A DNA stretch of 64,000 nt, taken from assembly GCA_007922195.1 (NCBI GenBank), contig ML682024.1, positions 1,970,051 through 2,034,050 on the forward strand, read 5' to 3'. This stretch comes from Podocnemis expansa. Its lineage: Eukaryota > Chordata > Testudines > Podocnemididae. The position numbers and the translations under genes are program-made. Below the pieces are notes generated by a model. That model worked only from the letters and a program-made list of their open reading frames with translations, was not told the DNA's origin and did no database searches. How positions within the stretch are numbered: position 1 is the stretch's first letter; every line of letters begins with the position of its first letter. Of this stretch, positions 1 to 10,855 are shown one piece after another.

Positions 1-368
1 ATAGGTTGCTGTTTATAAATTGTTCGGTGATCCTTCCAGTGGCAGTTCTGATGCTGGGAGAGATGCAGCACTGCCTGACTTAGAGACATGGGGAAATTGG
101 ATTGGAATGAATGAATTAATCTTTATCCCAAAGTTAAACACATCTCACAATTAATAAAATACCTTTTTCCATGCCCCTGACTGAGTTGTGCATATGTATA
201 CATTCCAGTAGAGGGCTCCAAAGCAACAGCAGCTACAGAGAGCATCAATGACTGCTTTCAAAACCAAGTCACCTTAATTAACGAGCACATGTTTAGCAAG
301 GGTGAGGTACATTCCACCTAAAATTCTGGATTAGAGCCATGTCACTGGATATGTTCACACAGTTCCCC
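1..368. other. Unassigned sequence left of the gypsy fossil
   Basis: I see no gene, RNA or repeat family I can name here. The base composition is ordinary AT-rich vertebrate spacer. It ends where the LTR homology of the neighbouring retrotransposon begins. Confidence 0.5.
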
Positions 369-770
369 TGTGGGGCAAGTTGGGGAGTGTGGTGATCTTG
401 TGGTTAGTGTTCACTTAATTGTCTTTGACCTCAAAACTGTGTGGCCTTATGGCCAGAATTGATACAGTTGCCCTGGGTGTCAGGGCTGAGTGGTCCGAGG
501 GCCAGAGTCAGGGGGACCATCACTACAGGGGTGATGGCCATGTAGGGGTATGCTGCCACTCCCTGCTCCATTGGGTCTCAGCCCAGAGCCCCTGACAGTG
601 CCAAGGTTCTCCACTACTGAGTCAGTGGGAATCTGCCCGCAACGCATTGACTCTTCCTGGGAGTCATGGCTGTTGCCTCCCTCCCTGGACTGCTTTCTAC
701 CCTGTCTTCTAGCATGGTAATCCACATATCATCAGGGCTTCCAGGCTCCTCAGCACACATAGTCCTGACT
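369..770 (-). repeat. Truncated 3' LTR of the gypsy fossil
   Basis: This aligns with 3791-4190. Shared landmarks include TGTGGGGCA near the start, GGTGATGGCCA, CCTACCCTGTCTTCT and GTCAGGGCTTCCAG. The other LTR continues about 285 bp further with its promoter, but here homology stops near 770 and RT-coding sequence begins. The U3/promoter half has therefore been lost. Confidence 0.8.
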
Positions 771-774
771 ACTG

Positions 775-905
775 ACCCCTCCCACATCTTCTGAGGGAGT
801 GGTCAGTGGTCATCTTTACTCTCTGCCCTGAGGGTGTTGCAATGCAATGGTTTATGGTGGCAGTCCTCCTTGGCTGCACCGACAGGAGATCAAGAAAGTC
901 TCATA
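775..905 (-). pseudogene. Reverse transcriptase, N-terminal stub only
   Basis: Minus-strand translation gives DFLDLLS, PRRT and TPSGQRVKMTTDHSLRR, with a stop just upstream. This matches the region just before the RT fingers in Gmr1-like gypsy elements (DxFS...PGRT...H.I.T.PG..V...PRR). The catalytic YxDD palm and RNase H should follow, but the frame runs straight into LTR sequence at about 770. The piece lies directly after the integrase C-terminus, which is what fixes the integrase-before-RT order. The family match is from memory. Confidence 0.7.
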
Positions 906-949
906 CAAATTGTTGTGACTGCTCTCATTGTGTGGGGTTGAGCCTTCTC

Positions 950-2060
950 CCATCACAAGCGGCTATCATTTTCCCCTGCTAAAAGTCCTTGCTTGGCTTC
1001 TGGGTGTATGGGTGTTATGAATATGACTTTTCTGGCCTTCCAGGCCTTCAGCAAGTTCTCTTGGCATGTGCATAGTTCCTTCAACTGGTTTGTCAACCAG
1101 ATCTTGTAGTCTACAGGTCCTACACAGCAGGAAACTTCAAAGGGCCCTGCCAATTAGCCAGGAACTTTGACTCCATAGAGGGTAATAATAGAAGGACCTG
1201 GTCTCCTGGCTCAAATTTGGGCACCTTAGAGCCCTTTTATATTGTTGCTCTTGGGCTTGCTAAGCTTATACCAGATTCTCCTCTGTGAAGGTTCCCAAAG
1301 CCTGAAGATTCCCCCAAAGTAATAACACATTCTGGGCGGTGTTAACTGAGTCATGTTTCTTGAATCTTTCAGTCCTCCCTGAGGAGGTCCACAATGCCTT
1401 GGGGCTGTTCCCATTAAGGAACTTGAAGAGACAGAACTTCCCATATGGCAAACATGGCAGAGAGCAGCAAGTCCCAGTGTCAGGTATCATCTTCCATAAA
1501 TTTGCACAACATTGACTTCAGGATCCCATTGAAATATTTGATTAGCTCATCTGTTTGGGGTGGTAGACTGAAGTCCATAGAGTGCCAGTATTCATGAGGG
1601 GGCATAGCTCAGTCATCAGTTTGGAGGACACATTGGTGCCACGATCAGTCAAGATTTTCTTGGGTGTTCTCATCCATGCAAATATCTTCACCTGCTTCTT
1701 GGTGATTGAGGTAGTAGCCACGTACAAGGGGGATGGCTTTGGGGTACCGAGTCACATAATCAATAAAAACTAGGATGAAGTGGTTCCCATCTTGCTCCAC
1801 TCCAAGGGGCCAACAAGATCCATCCAAATGTATTCAAATGGTATTCCTATTACTGGAAGGGGTATAAGAGAAGTTTGGGGTGATCCTCTTGAGTCTGGAC
1901 CACTAAGAGTCTTTCCCTACCTAGGTGTCCTGGTGAGGGTAGTGGGACCCAAAAGCAGGAGACTCCTGTGTAATCTCAGAGCAGCCAGGACCTGTCTGAT
2001 ATCTGCTAGGGCTTGGGGGACTCATACCAGTCAATAGAGGCAGTTTTCTTGCATCTCTAA
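950..2060 (-). pseudogene. Retrotransposon integrase, degenerate
   Basis: The minus-strand frames carry, in order, WMDLVGPLE (first catalytic Asp, about 1820), FIDYVTRYPKAIPL, KILTDRGTNVSSKLM (second Asp), SVYHP, PQTDELIKYFNGILKSM, and the C-terminal KFEPGDQVLLLLPSMESKF, LANWQGPFEV and VGPVDYKIW. These are the rve core and the C-terminal domain of Ty3/gypsy integrases. The third acidic residue of the DDE triad reads Lys (codon at 1537-1539), where the family has Glu (VERFN). Several frameshifts and stops break the frame. The zinc-binding N-terminal part (about 1900-2060) is poorly preserved. Confidence 0.85.
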
Positions 2061-2358
2061 CTATGGTCCCTGGAAGGGTGGTGGAACATTGTGTTCTTCT
2101 GGGTCAGGGATCATTGCTTATGCCCATGCCTCACTCAAGATTGGCTCCTCTTTGCTCTCACAGGAAATCCCCATCCAGCTCCAGTTCTTCCTGGCCATCT
2201 TCCTTGTGGTGGTTAGAGTCTGGGCAGATAGCTATGGGTGGTTCAGAAAGATGGGATGGCCCTTTCATAATCTCATTCTTGGTGGTTTGGCTGAGTAGTT
2301 CCTTCCTCATGAGTCCTGCTCTTCCCTGCCTGAATGCCATTAGTCATAGTCTCTACAG

Positions 2359-2641
2359 AAGAGGTCAGCAACTCAAAAGATAAAAATAGCCATTTTTAAA
2401 AATTCCTTCAATATCCAGGTGTTTTGAGAGCTACAATGGGTGTAGTCTCCTGGTGGAAAGTGAGGGAAGGTGGGCCCAGGACAGCTGCCAAAGGACCCCC
2501 TGGTGGGGGGAGCCCAGAACAAGGAGCAGGCACCCCCATAGGGTCCCCCAGTGGCAGGGGGAAGAGGCCTGAAGCCCAGAGCTCCAACGGGGCAGTCAAA
2601 GAGCTGCATGTGGCTCTAGAGCTGCAGGTTGCAGACCCCTG
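2359..2641. mobile_element. Non-autonomous hAT element nested in the gypsy fossil
   Basis: The terminal inverted repeats are AAGAGGTCAGCAACT on the left and, read inward from the right, CAGGGGTCTGCAACC (11 of 15 match). An 8-bp target duplication flanks it: CTCTACAG at 2351-2358 and CCCTACAG at 2642-2649 (7 of 8). The 283-bp interior is G-rich and non-coding. It resembles reptile hAT elements ending in CAGGGGTCNGCAACC, like those at 20318 and 30015. It inserted between protease and integrase, so it is younger than the gypsy copy. Confidence 0.85.
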
Positions 2642-2679
2642 CCCTACAGCATCTCCCAGAATTATGTCTAGTCCTGCCC

Positions 2680-2900
2680 CAATACCATGCAGAAGGCCAG
2701 CTTGGGCATTATACTGACCTAGAGGATTTTCCCCTGGCAGTCAACCTTGAGCTGTGCCCAGGCAGTTGAAAAGGGCTATATGTCCCCATGATTATATTGC
2801 AAATGCATCTTCTTCCTGGAGACCTTGAAACTAGGGATTAGCTCTTCCTGAATGAGCATCTGGATACAGCCTGAGTTGACTTAAGACTGTCATGAGGGTA
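2680..2900 (-). pseudogene. Retropepsin-like aspartic protease remnant
   Basis: The minus-strand translation reads VNSGCIQMLIQEELIPSFKV, then HLQYNHGDI and a hydrophobic stretch. Gypsy proteases have a D-S/T-G active site followed by C-x-Q-T-L-I and a downstream hydrophobic HGD segment. Here the catalytic Asp codon is Asn (AAC at 2877-2875), so the copy could not be active even with its frame intact. It lies between the Gag end and the nested hAT element. Confidence 0.7.
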
Positions 2901-2949
2901 CCTTTTAGCTGAATAGGGACCAGGAGTTTTTCTGTCCTCCATTTCCGGG

Positions 2950-3651
2950 TTTGTAGGCTGGCTACTCATATTTGTCCATAGTTCAGTCCATGGGGGGGCA
3001 GTCATGCCAAAATAGCTCTTCCTGACCACACTTTGAGCCTGGGACTCCCTGCTGTGGAATCTGTCTGCATTGAACTTGGGCCTCCCTTTTGGTCTCAGTC
3101 CCTTGTTGTCTGGGTCTGGGTGACAGGATGCCTGTGTTCGTGGCTCATGATGTTAGCTGGAGGTTTGGGTAGGTGGCCAAGTTCCCCTGATCTTGTCTTC
3201 TTGGGGTTCTGGACTACTGTACCTCCCAGGATTGGACTGCTGGTCCATCAGCTTCCAGGTAGTCCTCCATCTATGGCCTCCACTAGTTTTGTTGGTTGGT
3301 GTTGCTGCACCAACTCCTTCTCCCTAGCTGGGAGGATTTTGGCAAACTGCTCAAGGACCAGAGTCTGTCATTTGACTCCATTTTTCACAGTCAGACAGGA
3401 AGACCAATGGGCATGACTTCCTTGTTCAATAGGATTGGGGGCTGGGGCTGGAGCTGTGGCTGGCTGCATCAGTGTGGCCACTTGTTGTACCAAGCACTCT
3501 TTTTGGGTCCAGTTCTGTGCAGCCAGCTCCTCACCATGTGCTGTTGCTGTGTTGTAATTTGTTGCAACAGCTGTGGCTCATATTACTGCTGTTGCACAGC
3601 TTGTTCCTGTTGTTTTTCCAACAGCCATTTCAAAATCCTCTCAGTCTGCAT
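2950..3651 (-). pseudogene. Gag-like protein remnant of the gypsy element
   Basis: A Met codon at 3651-3649 opens a frame with RILKWLLEKQQEQAVQQQ and more Gln-rich sequence (LLQQITTQQQHM), followed after stops and shifts by PMEDYLEA-like and KS..LWTNM..P segments. A Gln-rich coiled amino end followed by a DDPEAFLxxFE-type segment is typical of Gag in this gypsy group. No intact zinc knuckle is visible. The leucine-rich frame on the opposite strand (3472-3672) is only the antisense of the Gln codons. Confidence 0.6.
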
Positions 3652-3790
3652 CTTAGGCAGAGCAACAAGTAGGTGAGTGAAGAAGGGTTACTCTCCTAAC
3701 AATCTTCACCCCCCTCACGCCTTTCTGCTGAGCCCAGTTGATGTCTGTGTTCTGCAGCAAGCGTTGCAATGTACATCCTTGTCATCCCCT

Positions 3791-4475
3791 TGTGGGGCAG
3801 TTTGGGGAGTGTGATGACCCCACGGTTAGTATTCACCTGACTGTCCTTGCACTCAAGACCGGGTGGCCCAATGGCCAAAGTTGACATGACTGCACTGTGG
3901 ATCAGGGCCAAATGGCCCTACAGTCAGATTCAGGAGGGACAACCACCAGGGGGTGATGGCCAAGGTAGGTGGATCCCAGCCCCTCTCCACTCCTCCAGGC
4001 ACCAGTCCATGGTCTGGCAGTGACAAGGTTCCTCATCACTGAACCAGCCTGGAATTTGCCTGCAACAAGCTGACTCTTTCTAGGAATCCCAGCTGTTCCC
4101 CTGCCTTCCTGGGCTACTTCCTACCCTGTCTTCTGCCATGGTGTTCCACAGGCTGTCAGGGCTTCCAGCTTCCTCAGCATCCATAGTCCCTAGAGACTCA
4201 GCCTGGTCAGGGTTCTAGATACACTGGGGATGCTGCCTGGTTCTCAGGTCTCTGGCTGCTTCTGGTAGGGCTGCAGCAGATCCTGGGCTGAAGCATCCAC
4301 TCTGCATCCTTCTTCCTTGGCAGTCCACTTAGAAGGAGCTGGGCTGCTCCCTTTTATACAGAAGCAGCAGTTGGAGCATGCCCAACAAGGTATTGGGTGG
4401 GGGAAGACTTCCATCTCCCATAATGTGTTTTTTCACTCTTTCTGGGTCAGCGTGAGGTATGTCCTCTCCATCACA
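3791..4475 (-). repeat. 5' LTR of the gypsy fossil
   Basis: The longer of the two LTR copies. On the minus strand it can be read from TGTGATGGAGAG (4475) to CCCCACA (3791), about 685 bp with TG...CA ends. It shares its 3' 400 bp with 369-770. It contains a TATA box and ends next to Gag leader sequence. I could not assign a primer binding site with confidence. Confidence 0.65.
4351..4358 (-). promoter_or_regulatory. TATA box of the gypsy LTR promoter
   Basis: TATAAAAG on the minus strand, followed by a GC-rich stretch, sits about 120 bp inside the 5' LTR where a U3 promoter is expected. The corresponding part is missing from the other LTR. Confidence 0.5.
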
Positions 4476-4667
4476 AATCTCCACTGGCTTCTTTGGAATG
4501 AAAGCTGGTACAGAAATGTAAGATCTAATTGGCTAATTGTCAATCCACTAAGGGGAAGAAGGTTGTTTCATTTAGAATGATAAAGAAGAGGCCTTTTAAA
4601 AAACTTTACTGTTAAAATCATACTTGCTCTGCCATTCTTCTATATTTCTGGGGAGGAGAGGAATAAT

Positions 4668-4903
4668 CCAATTAATAATAATTCAAATTAAATTGGCCAC
4701 ACTAGGAAAACCAATTCAAACTAGCATGTCCATGGACAGGACTTGCTAGTTCGAATTAGGAGAAGGGCACCATGGGAGGCATGGCAAGATGGCCCCCAAG
4801 AAGGGCCATGCCCCCACCCAATATGTAGAAAGAGGAAGGCACCCTGGGAGGAAGAAGGTCAAAAAGTGTTAATTCAAATTAAATTGTAAGTGTAGATATA
4901 CCC
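4668..4903 (-). mobile_element. GGCTATGTC-family palindromic DNA element, degraded copy
   Basis: The right end GTGTAGATATACCC is a decayed version of the family terminus (GTAGACATAGCC). The interior AGGACTTGCTAGTTCGAATTA and GGAGGCATGGCAAGATGGCC is the reverse complement of sequence in the copy at 50774-51571. Its left end is eroded. No ORF. Confidence 0.6.
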
Positions 4904-7298
4904 TTCCTGACTAGCATTCTGCTCCTTTTCCTAGATCTGTCTGCCTTCCAACCACAGCTTGTCTCCTCTCACACACACTAGCTGGTAGTTCTCACACTCC
5001 AGCTACACCCTTTCTCTAGGGAGAAGGCTTTTAACATGTTTCAGATGGGACCATGAAAAGCTCCAGGTGGGCTAATTAACCTATGTCGTGTTACACCACA
5101 ACCTGGAGTAACCACTGCTCAGCTAGAAGGGGAAAAGGGACTTGCTGAGCCTGCGACTAAAATATTGACTTTCTAGCACTTTCTGGAAACTGTCCTATAT
5201 GACACTGTCACATTGGTTTATTTGTGAATAACCTGTAGGCAGCAGCTGTAGGAAAATGAGAGACACTTGCTTGACTCTCTCTGCCCAATGAACCAAGTAG
5301 TGCCATCTTGTGATGCCAACAATGTTCAAGAATTCGGAATGGCTCAACAAGAGCAAGAGGTTCCACTAGTTGTTCCTAGGTACTGGCATTTCCACCATAA
5401 TACCACAGGGAACCTTAATATTCTTCAGTTTAGTGCATTACTGGGTATTTTCTGATTTTCACCAGAAAAATGTGGGAAAGGCAAAAGTCACCTGTGTCTG
5501 TGGTGACAATTGCCAAAACTAGATGTAGAGGATGAAGAGATCCAAAAGAATCCACATCTGCCAGCTGCATGCCAGAAGATGAGACCTCTCCTTTACAGGT
5601 CTCCATCCTGGGCTGTGCCATTTGCCCCCTACATGTCTAACTGCTCTAGAGCTTTGTTCCATAGCACTGAGCAGTTTCCCAAACTGAGTTTGCTGTAGGG
5701 AGCCCCAGGGGGGCCTGAAATTCAAATACCAAAAAGTGCAATCAGACCAAAAAATGGATGAGAAAAAACCAGAGAAAACTCTGAAGGTGTTTGCAAACTC
5801 TTAATCACTTCCTCACTAGTGATGCATACCGTCTCACTGTCATTCAGGCTCCCTTCCTTTCCATCTGATGCAGAAATCTTCAGGAGACATCACCTGTCTG
5901 CTAACACTTTGGATTGCTAACTAGTTGGATCTGTGTAGTTTCATCCTGGAAAAGCAGCTGCTGTTCTTTTTCTTCGCCTTGCTCAGACAGTGGATGTCAA
6001 AAATGTCAGCCTTTATGAAAGCTAGAAGGAAAGGACAATATCAGTGTCTCATGTGCAGGCACTGTGACAGGGAGAAGAGCCATAGATAAAGGTCTAATGT
6101 CACTAATAATGCATAGCGGTAAAAAGGCAGCTTATGGGATACTGAACACATGGAATTGTTTCTTTGGGGGTTAATGACACCATTTGGGCCACTTTATCCT
6201 GATGTTTCATCTGCTTTGATGTATTGGCTCATTTCAGGCATTTAATGTTAAAGGATGAAGTTGCTGTAGCTGTTCTTGTGATGGCCTTGCCTGATAAACT
6301 GATACTGGGATGGGTCAGACTAGAGTTCACTCTGTCTCAGGTTTGAAGGGATGCTGATCTTATCACATCAGTAGTTTTTCAAGTTAAAGCATATTACAGA
6401 GAATATCATTAATAACTGGACTGTACTTTTTTTTTAAAAAAGGTGACATTTGTAGACTTTGAAATCATATTTTGATTCTTGATTTGACAAAGACTTAGGG
6501 CCTCATCCTGCCAACTATAGAGCACCCTGAGCTACCATTGATTTCCATGTGACCCAGAGGTGTCAGTGCCATACTGGTAGTGCTCAGGACCTTGCATCAC
6601 TGAGTCACCAATATGTATTTTTGGAAAGGGATATCTCTGAAGGAGAAACTCCTCTAGGATTCCACTGACAAAGACATGCTTTTCTGCAAACTAGCTGCTT
6701 AACAACCCCTGGCTGAATGCAAAGGTGGTATAAAGTCACTTTTGTCTTCCCTCCACTTGGGTCTGGGGTCAAGCCAAACTCATCTTTACCTGAGAACTGG
6801 AGCCACTGTTTTTATCTAGGTTCTACATATACCATGACTATTGGTTTGCCTTCTAACAGCATCACTGTGTTGGAATGATGAATTTTAAAACAAACAATTC
6901 TATTTAAATGGGGGTCATTGCTTCCCCACTAGATTACAGAATGCTAGTTGCATTTGGATGGAAACCTCTTGACATTCTTTACAGCCAAAAATTCAAATAG
7001 TTGTGCTACATTCTTTGTAAGTGCACTGAGGTCATGGAATTATATCAGGGATGAACTGGGCCCTTTTTCCCTCCCATCATTTAAGTACTGGATTTAGAAA
7101 GACTTTTCCTAGAAGCTGCAGCAGAGAAGAACTCTCGTATGAAGTAGTAGCCTGAAGTGTAGGTTAAGTAAACCGCTACATAGGGGTTGCAAGGGGTTAT
7201 TTCTGAGATGGTACTGGGACCTCTGTATGCTTAGCTGGAGGAGGGCTGGAATGGGGTGGATGAAGCCGTACCCTCTGGTGAACCTTCTGGGTGCCTTA
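4904..7298. other. Unassigned spacer
   Basis: No gene or nameable repeat. A GGGCCTCATCCTGCC-type stretch near 6500 resembles a common reptile interspersed motif, but I cannot bound it. Confidence 0.4.
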
Positions 7299-7674
7299 GG
7301 CTATGTCTATACTGGAAAAGTTAGTTTGAATTTGTTAATTCAAAGCAGTACGTTTGAGTTTAGTTCAAACTAAACTCAAACTTAGTTCAGATTAACAAAG
7401 TGGACTAATTCAACTTAACATTAAGTCAAATTAGTTCACTTTGTTAATTTGAATTTAATAAATTCGTACTAAGTGTTAATCCTAGTCCACACCATCCTCA
7501 GTTCGAACTAAGGGCTTAGTTTGAACTAACCAGCAGGTCCTACTAATTTGAACTAAGCTTTTGTTAGTTCACCTTAAAGAATTCCTTAGCTCAAACTAAT
7601 GAAAGACTAATGTAGACAGGTACTAAATTAGTTCAAATTAAGCCTTTGAACTAACTTGCAAGTGTAGACATACC
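7299..7674. mobile_element. GGCTATGTC-family palindromic DNA element
   Basis: The left end GGCTATGTCTATACTGG and the right end AGTGTAGACATACC are inverted. The interior is built from many short inverted units of the type AGTTTGAACTAA / TTAGTTCAAACT, including a near-perfect palindrome at 7352-7381. Left flank is TTA, but the right flank (CCC/CCA) does not match. No coding potential. Same family as 4668, 25659, 50774 and 57741. Confidence 0.75.
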
Positions 7675-8690
7675 CCCAATGTGGCCATTGATCTTCCCAC
7701 TGCAGGACTGAGGAAGGGAAGAGGTCTATCTCTGTTGTCCACTGAGGTAGGTTTCAGCTCACTAGCTAATGTTCCTTCAGTCAGTTCTCTTCTAAGCGGG
7801 GATGAGGGGCTCAGCCTCAAAATGTTCTACAAGAGGAAGCACATGTAACTCAATACTAAGCTGTCCCCTGCCTTTTCCTTCAGGCTTGGTTCTCAAAAAC
7901 AGTCTAATTCAAGTGTGGCTGGCTCCTTGGGGTTTAGCTCTTCCTCCCCAGAGGCTATTCCAGTTAGCAGGCCTGTTCTTTAATTTTGAGGGTGAAGCTC
8001 CCTTCAGGTTGCAAGGAAGAGCTCTGTCCTCTTACCTGGCCAGTCAGCTTGGAATTGAGCTAACTTGTCTCTCTTTATTCACCCTTCAGGCTTGGCACTG
8101 GCTGCAGGAATAGCAGGTCAAAGCTAGCTGGGTGCAAAGGCTGTCCATAACTCTTCCTCTGCTGGCATGCAGTCTCTGACCCATCACGCATTCTACCAGC
8201 AACTTCACTTGGGGAACGTCCCTCCCCTGCCACTTCTTTCAATCCTGAGACAAGAGTCACCATCCAGGTGGGATCTTTTGGTCCTGTGTTGGATGTGGAA
8301 GGAGCAGGACTGAATAGATAACATTTCATCTTTATGGGCAGTGTCCTCCCTGGCATGAAGCCAATAAAGTGTGATCTGATTGGTGACTAAAGGGAAACGA
8401 TATGCAAAGACCATGTAAAGAGATTAGGGGTGAAGTAGCTTCTGTGGTGGCCTCAATAAACCTAGATGCCTTCACTGATCTCATCATAGTCATTCACAAA
8501 ATAGGCTCTGAGAATGACACAAAGGTGTCCAGGACACCTGACTGGTACCTCTTGGTACTCATCTCTGATTTGAACCCTGAACCCATGCAGCTGGATGCCA
8601 TGACCTCTGAGGAAAAAGAGCACTCTTGGTGCCACAAGCTGTGTTTTTCCTGTGAAGGATCTAGCCACATTCGCCAACTGCCATATCCTG
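7675..8690. other. Unassigned spacer
   Basis: No recognisable gene or repeat. Short open frames here have no domain signature. Confidence 0.4.
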
Positions 8691-9165
8691 GAATCATAGA
8701 AACTGAAAGGGACCATGAGAAGTCATTGAGTCCAGTCCTCTACACTCATGGCAGGACCAAGTACCCTCTTAAACCATCCCTGACAGGTGCTTGTCTAATC
8801 TGCTCTTAAAATTTTTCAGTGATGGAGAGTTCACAACCTGGCTAGGCAACTATGGTAATTCCAGTGGTTAATCACCCTGGCAGTTAGGAATTCTTTTCTT
8901 AATGTCCAACCTAAATGTCCCTTGCTGTAATTTAAGCCCATTGCTTCTTGTCCCTTTGTTGACAAATAAGGAGAACAATTATTCTCCTTCCTCCACGTGA
9001 CAACCTCTTAAGTACTTGAAAACTGTTATCATGTCCCCTCTCAGTCTCCTCTTTTCCAGACTAAACAAACCCAGCTCTTTCAATCTTCCCTCATAAGTAA
9101 AATGTTCCAGGCCTCTAATCATTCATGTTGTTCTTTTCTGGACTTCCTGAACTCTAGCACAATCC
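8691..9165 (-). mobile_element. CR1 LINE 3' fragment
   Basis: Read on the plus strand it begins GAATCATAGAAACTG, the reverse complement of the CR1 3' terminal tail. It continues with conserved antisense CR1 3' sequence (AGTGATGGAGAGTTCACAACCT, CATGTCCCCTCTCAGTCTCCTC, CTGGACTTCC). 5'-truncated, about 475 bp. Confidence 0.85.
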
Positions 9166-10742
9166 AGTTCAGAAAATGACCACCCTAGGAGAGCTTCTCC
9201 CATTGACATATCTTTCCCAGAGGTGGATTAACTATGCTGACAGGAGAAGCTTGCTCTAAGCTATAATAGTGTCTTCACTAAAGTGCAACAGCAGCTTTTT
9301 AAGTGTAGACCTTCCCTCAGCCTTGTTAAGAATGAAGCTGCTTCAAACTTCATTGGCCACGTCTTGAGTCTAGTTGTTTTGTGCATACATTAACTGTGTA
9401 AGGCATTCAAACTTATCTGTTAGCCAGATTCATCCCTGCTCCTACAAGGAACAAGTGACATTACACCAGAGGTGAATTTGTCCTATTCTGTCTTTGATTC
9501 TGTTCAGTACAAGCAAAGTTCTAGTCAAAGCATACCACTGAAGTCAATGTCAGGGACCTCAAAGTTAATTCAAAGGTACAGTATCTGGGCATGATTTCTC
9601 AGCTCCACATGGGAGAGCGGAGTCATCTGACAGGGCCCAGCAGGAGTGAATCTCAGTGCTGTGCCTGCCACACAACAAACAAACAAAAAGAGGCTTATTT
9701 AGCTAGTAGCATCCTTGGAGCTAGCTGTTATCAGCTGACTTAGATCCTTTTATGTAAGCGCTAACCCTGTGGAAGGCTTGCAACAAACCATGAAGCTCTT
9801 GCTTATGAAGCTATTACTGGCATTACTTCTGTCTCACTGTATTATATTTCACATGACGGGAGGAACATGAACAGCTTGGAAAGAGTTTGTTATGAGTGTG
9901 CTTTTTTGAGACAGAAAGAAGCTCTTTGTGAGCAATCTGTAGAGCCAACATTCACTTTGGGCTGGCCTGTGTTTCCCTGGATAAGTCTGTGGAAAGTCAG
10001 GAGGTAACTACTCTTGTATCACACTTTTCTTCTGCTCCAGGCCTTGCATAGTCTTCATCCTTATTTGTCCCTGCAACAGAAACATGAGCCTCATTTGGGG
10101 TCATAACTTTAGCAGGGCTTCCAAATCACTTGCAGCGTTTGCAGATTGTAGTCTCTCAGTTACTTGCTCACTGTTTTGGAGGAGTATTCATCATATCTCA
10201 CCTATCTTGCACTCTCTACAATGATTGTGAACAAAGTGGCAAGCTGCCTGTAATATAAACTGGTGCTGCTGGGTTTTCATGTCTTTAATGGCACAGGTCC
10301 TTGCTACATTCAAGACTTTCTCCTTCAAGCTTACTATGATGGGTATTGGCACTGGGACACAGCCTTCCTTATAGGAGTTTCACTGTAGCCTCTTGTTGGC
10401 AGGCAAGTGGGCCTTTGCTGTAATTGGTTCCACTGTGTGGCACCAACGTCACTCACTTTTAAAATCCCTTTAAAGCATATGTTCTTCACAGGGTGTTTGT
10501 GAACTTGAGCTTTGTAAGCCCCATGTTTATTCCTTTCCTACAACTCCTCTTTGTATCCCACCTACTCAGTATTTTGAATTATTTTTATTGTTGTTTTACG
10601 GTGCCTCAAGTGGCTCAGCTGGGAAGCATTGCAAACATAAAAGGATTATTACTTTGAGTTTGTAACAATTGGGAAATAAATTTAATAGATGCGCCCCTGC
10701 AGATGGAAGATCTGTCCTGAATGTATGTTTGTACACACAGAC
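9166..10742. other. Unassigned spacer
   Basis: No gene or nameable repeat seen. Confidence 0.4.
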
Positions 10743-10855
10743 TCCTGCATCTTCAAAGTGTCTGACGAAGTGGGATTTTCTGCCACAAAAGCTCATGCAA
10801 TAAGTAAATTTGTTAGTCTTTCAGTGCCACAGGACTCCTTGTTCGTTTCACACAT
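10743..10855 (-). repeat. Foldback-type repeat, single arm
   Basis: Contains CATCTTCAAAGTGTCTGACGAAGTGGGATTTTCT, AAAGCTCATGCAATAA, TTTGTTAGTCTTTCAGTGCCACAGGACTCCTTG. The same arm is found at 39992-40309, 46647-46757, 49885-50579 and 57160. Only one arm is present here. Confidence 0.7.

Larger units (their letters stand above)
369..4475 (-). mobile_element. Ty3/gypsy LTR retrotransposon fossil, Gmr1-like domain order, internally deleted
   Basis: Read on the minus strand the order is LTR (about 4475-3791), Gag (about 3651-2950), aspartic protease (about 2900-2680), integrase (about 2060-953), the first ~45 codons of reverse transcriptase (905-775), then a truncated LTR (770-369). The two LTR copies align over about 400 bp. 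Integrase upstream of RT is known in the Gmr1-like group of vertebrate Ty3/gypsy elements and differs from the usual gypsy order. Most of RT, all of RNase H and the 5' half of the 3' LTR are missing, and every reading frame has stops and frameshifts, so this is a dead copy. A hAT element sits inside it at 2359-2641. No target duplication was found at the outer ends. Confidence 0.85.

Noticed and set aside
3472..3672. Leucine/cysteine-rich plus-strand frames that look membrane-like
   Set aside because: They are the antisense of Gln-rich Gag codons in the gypsy fossil.
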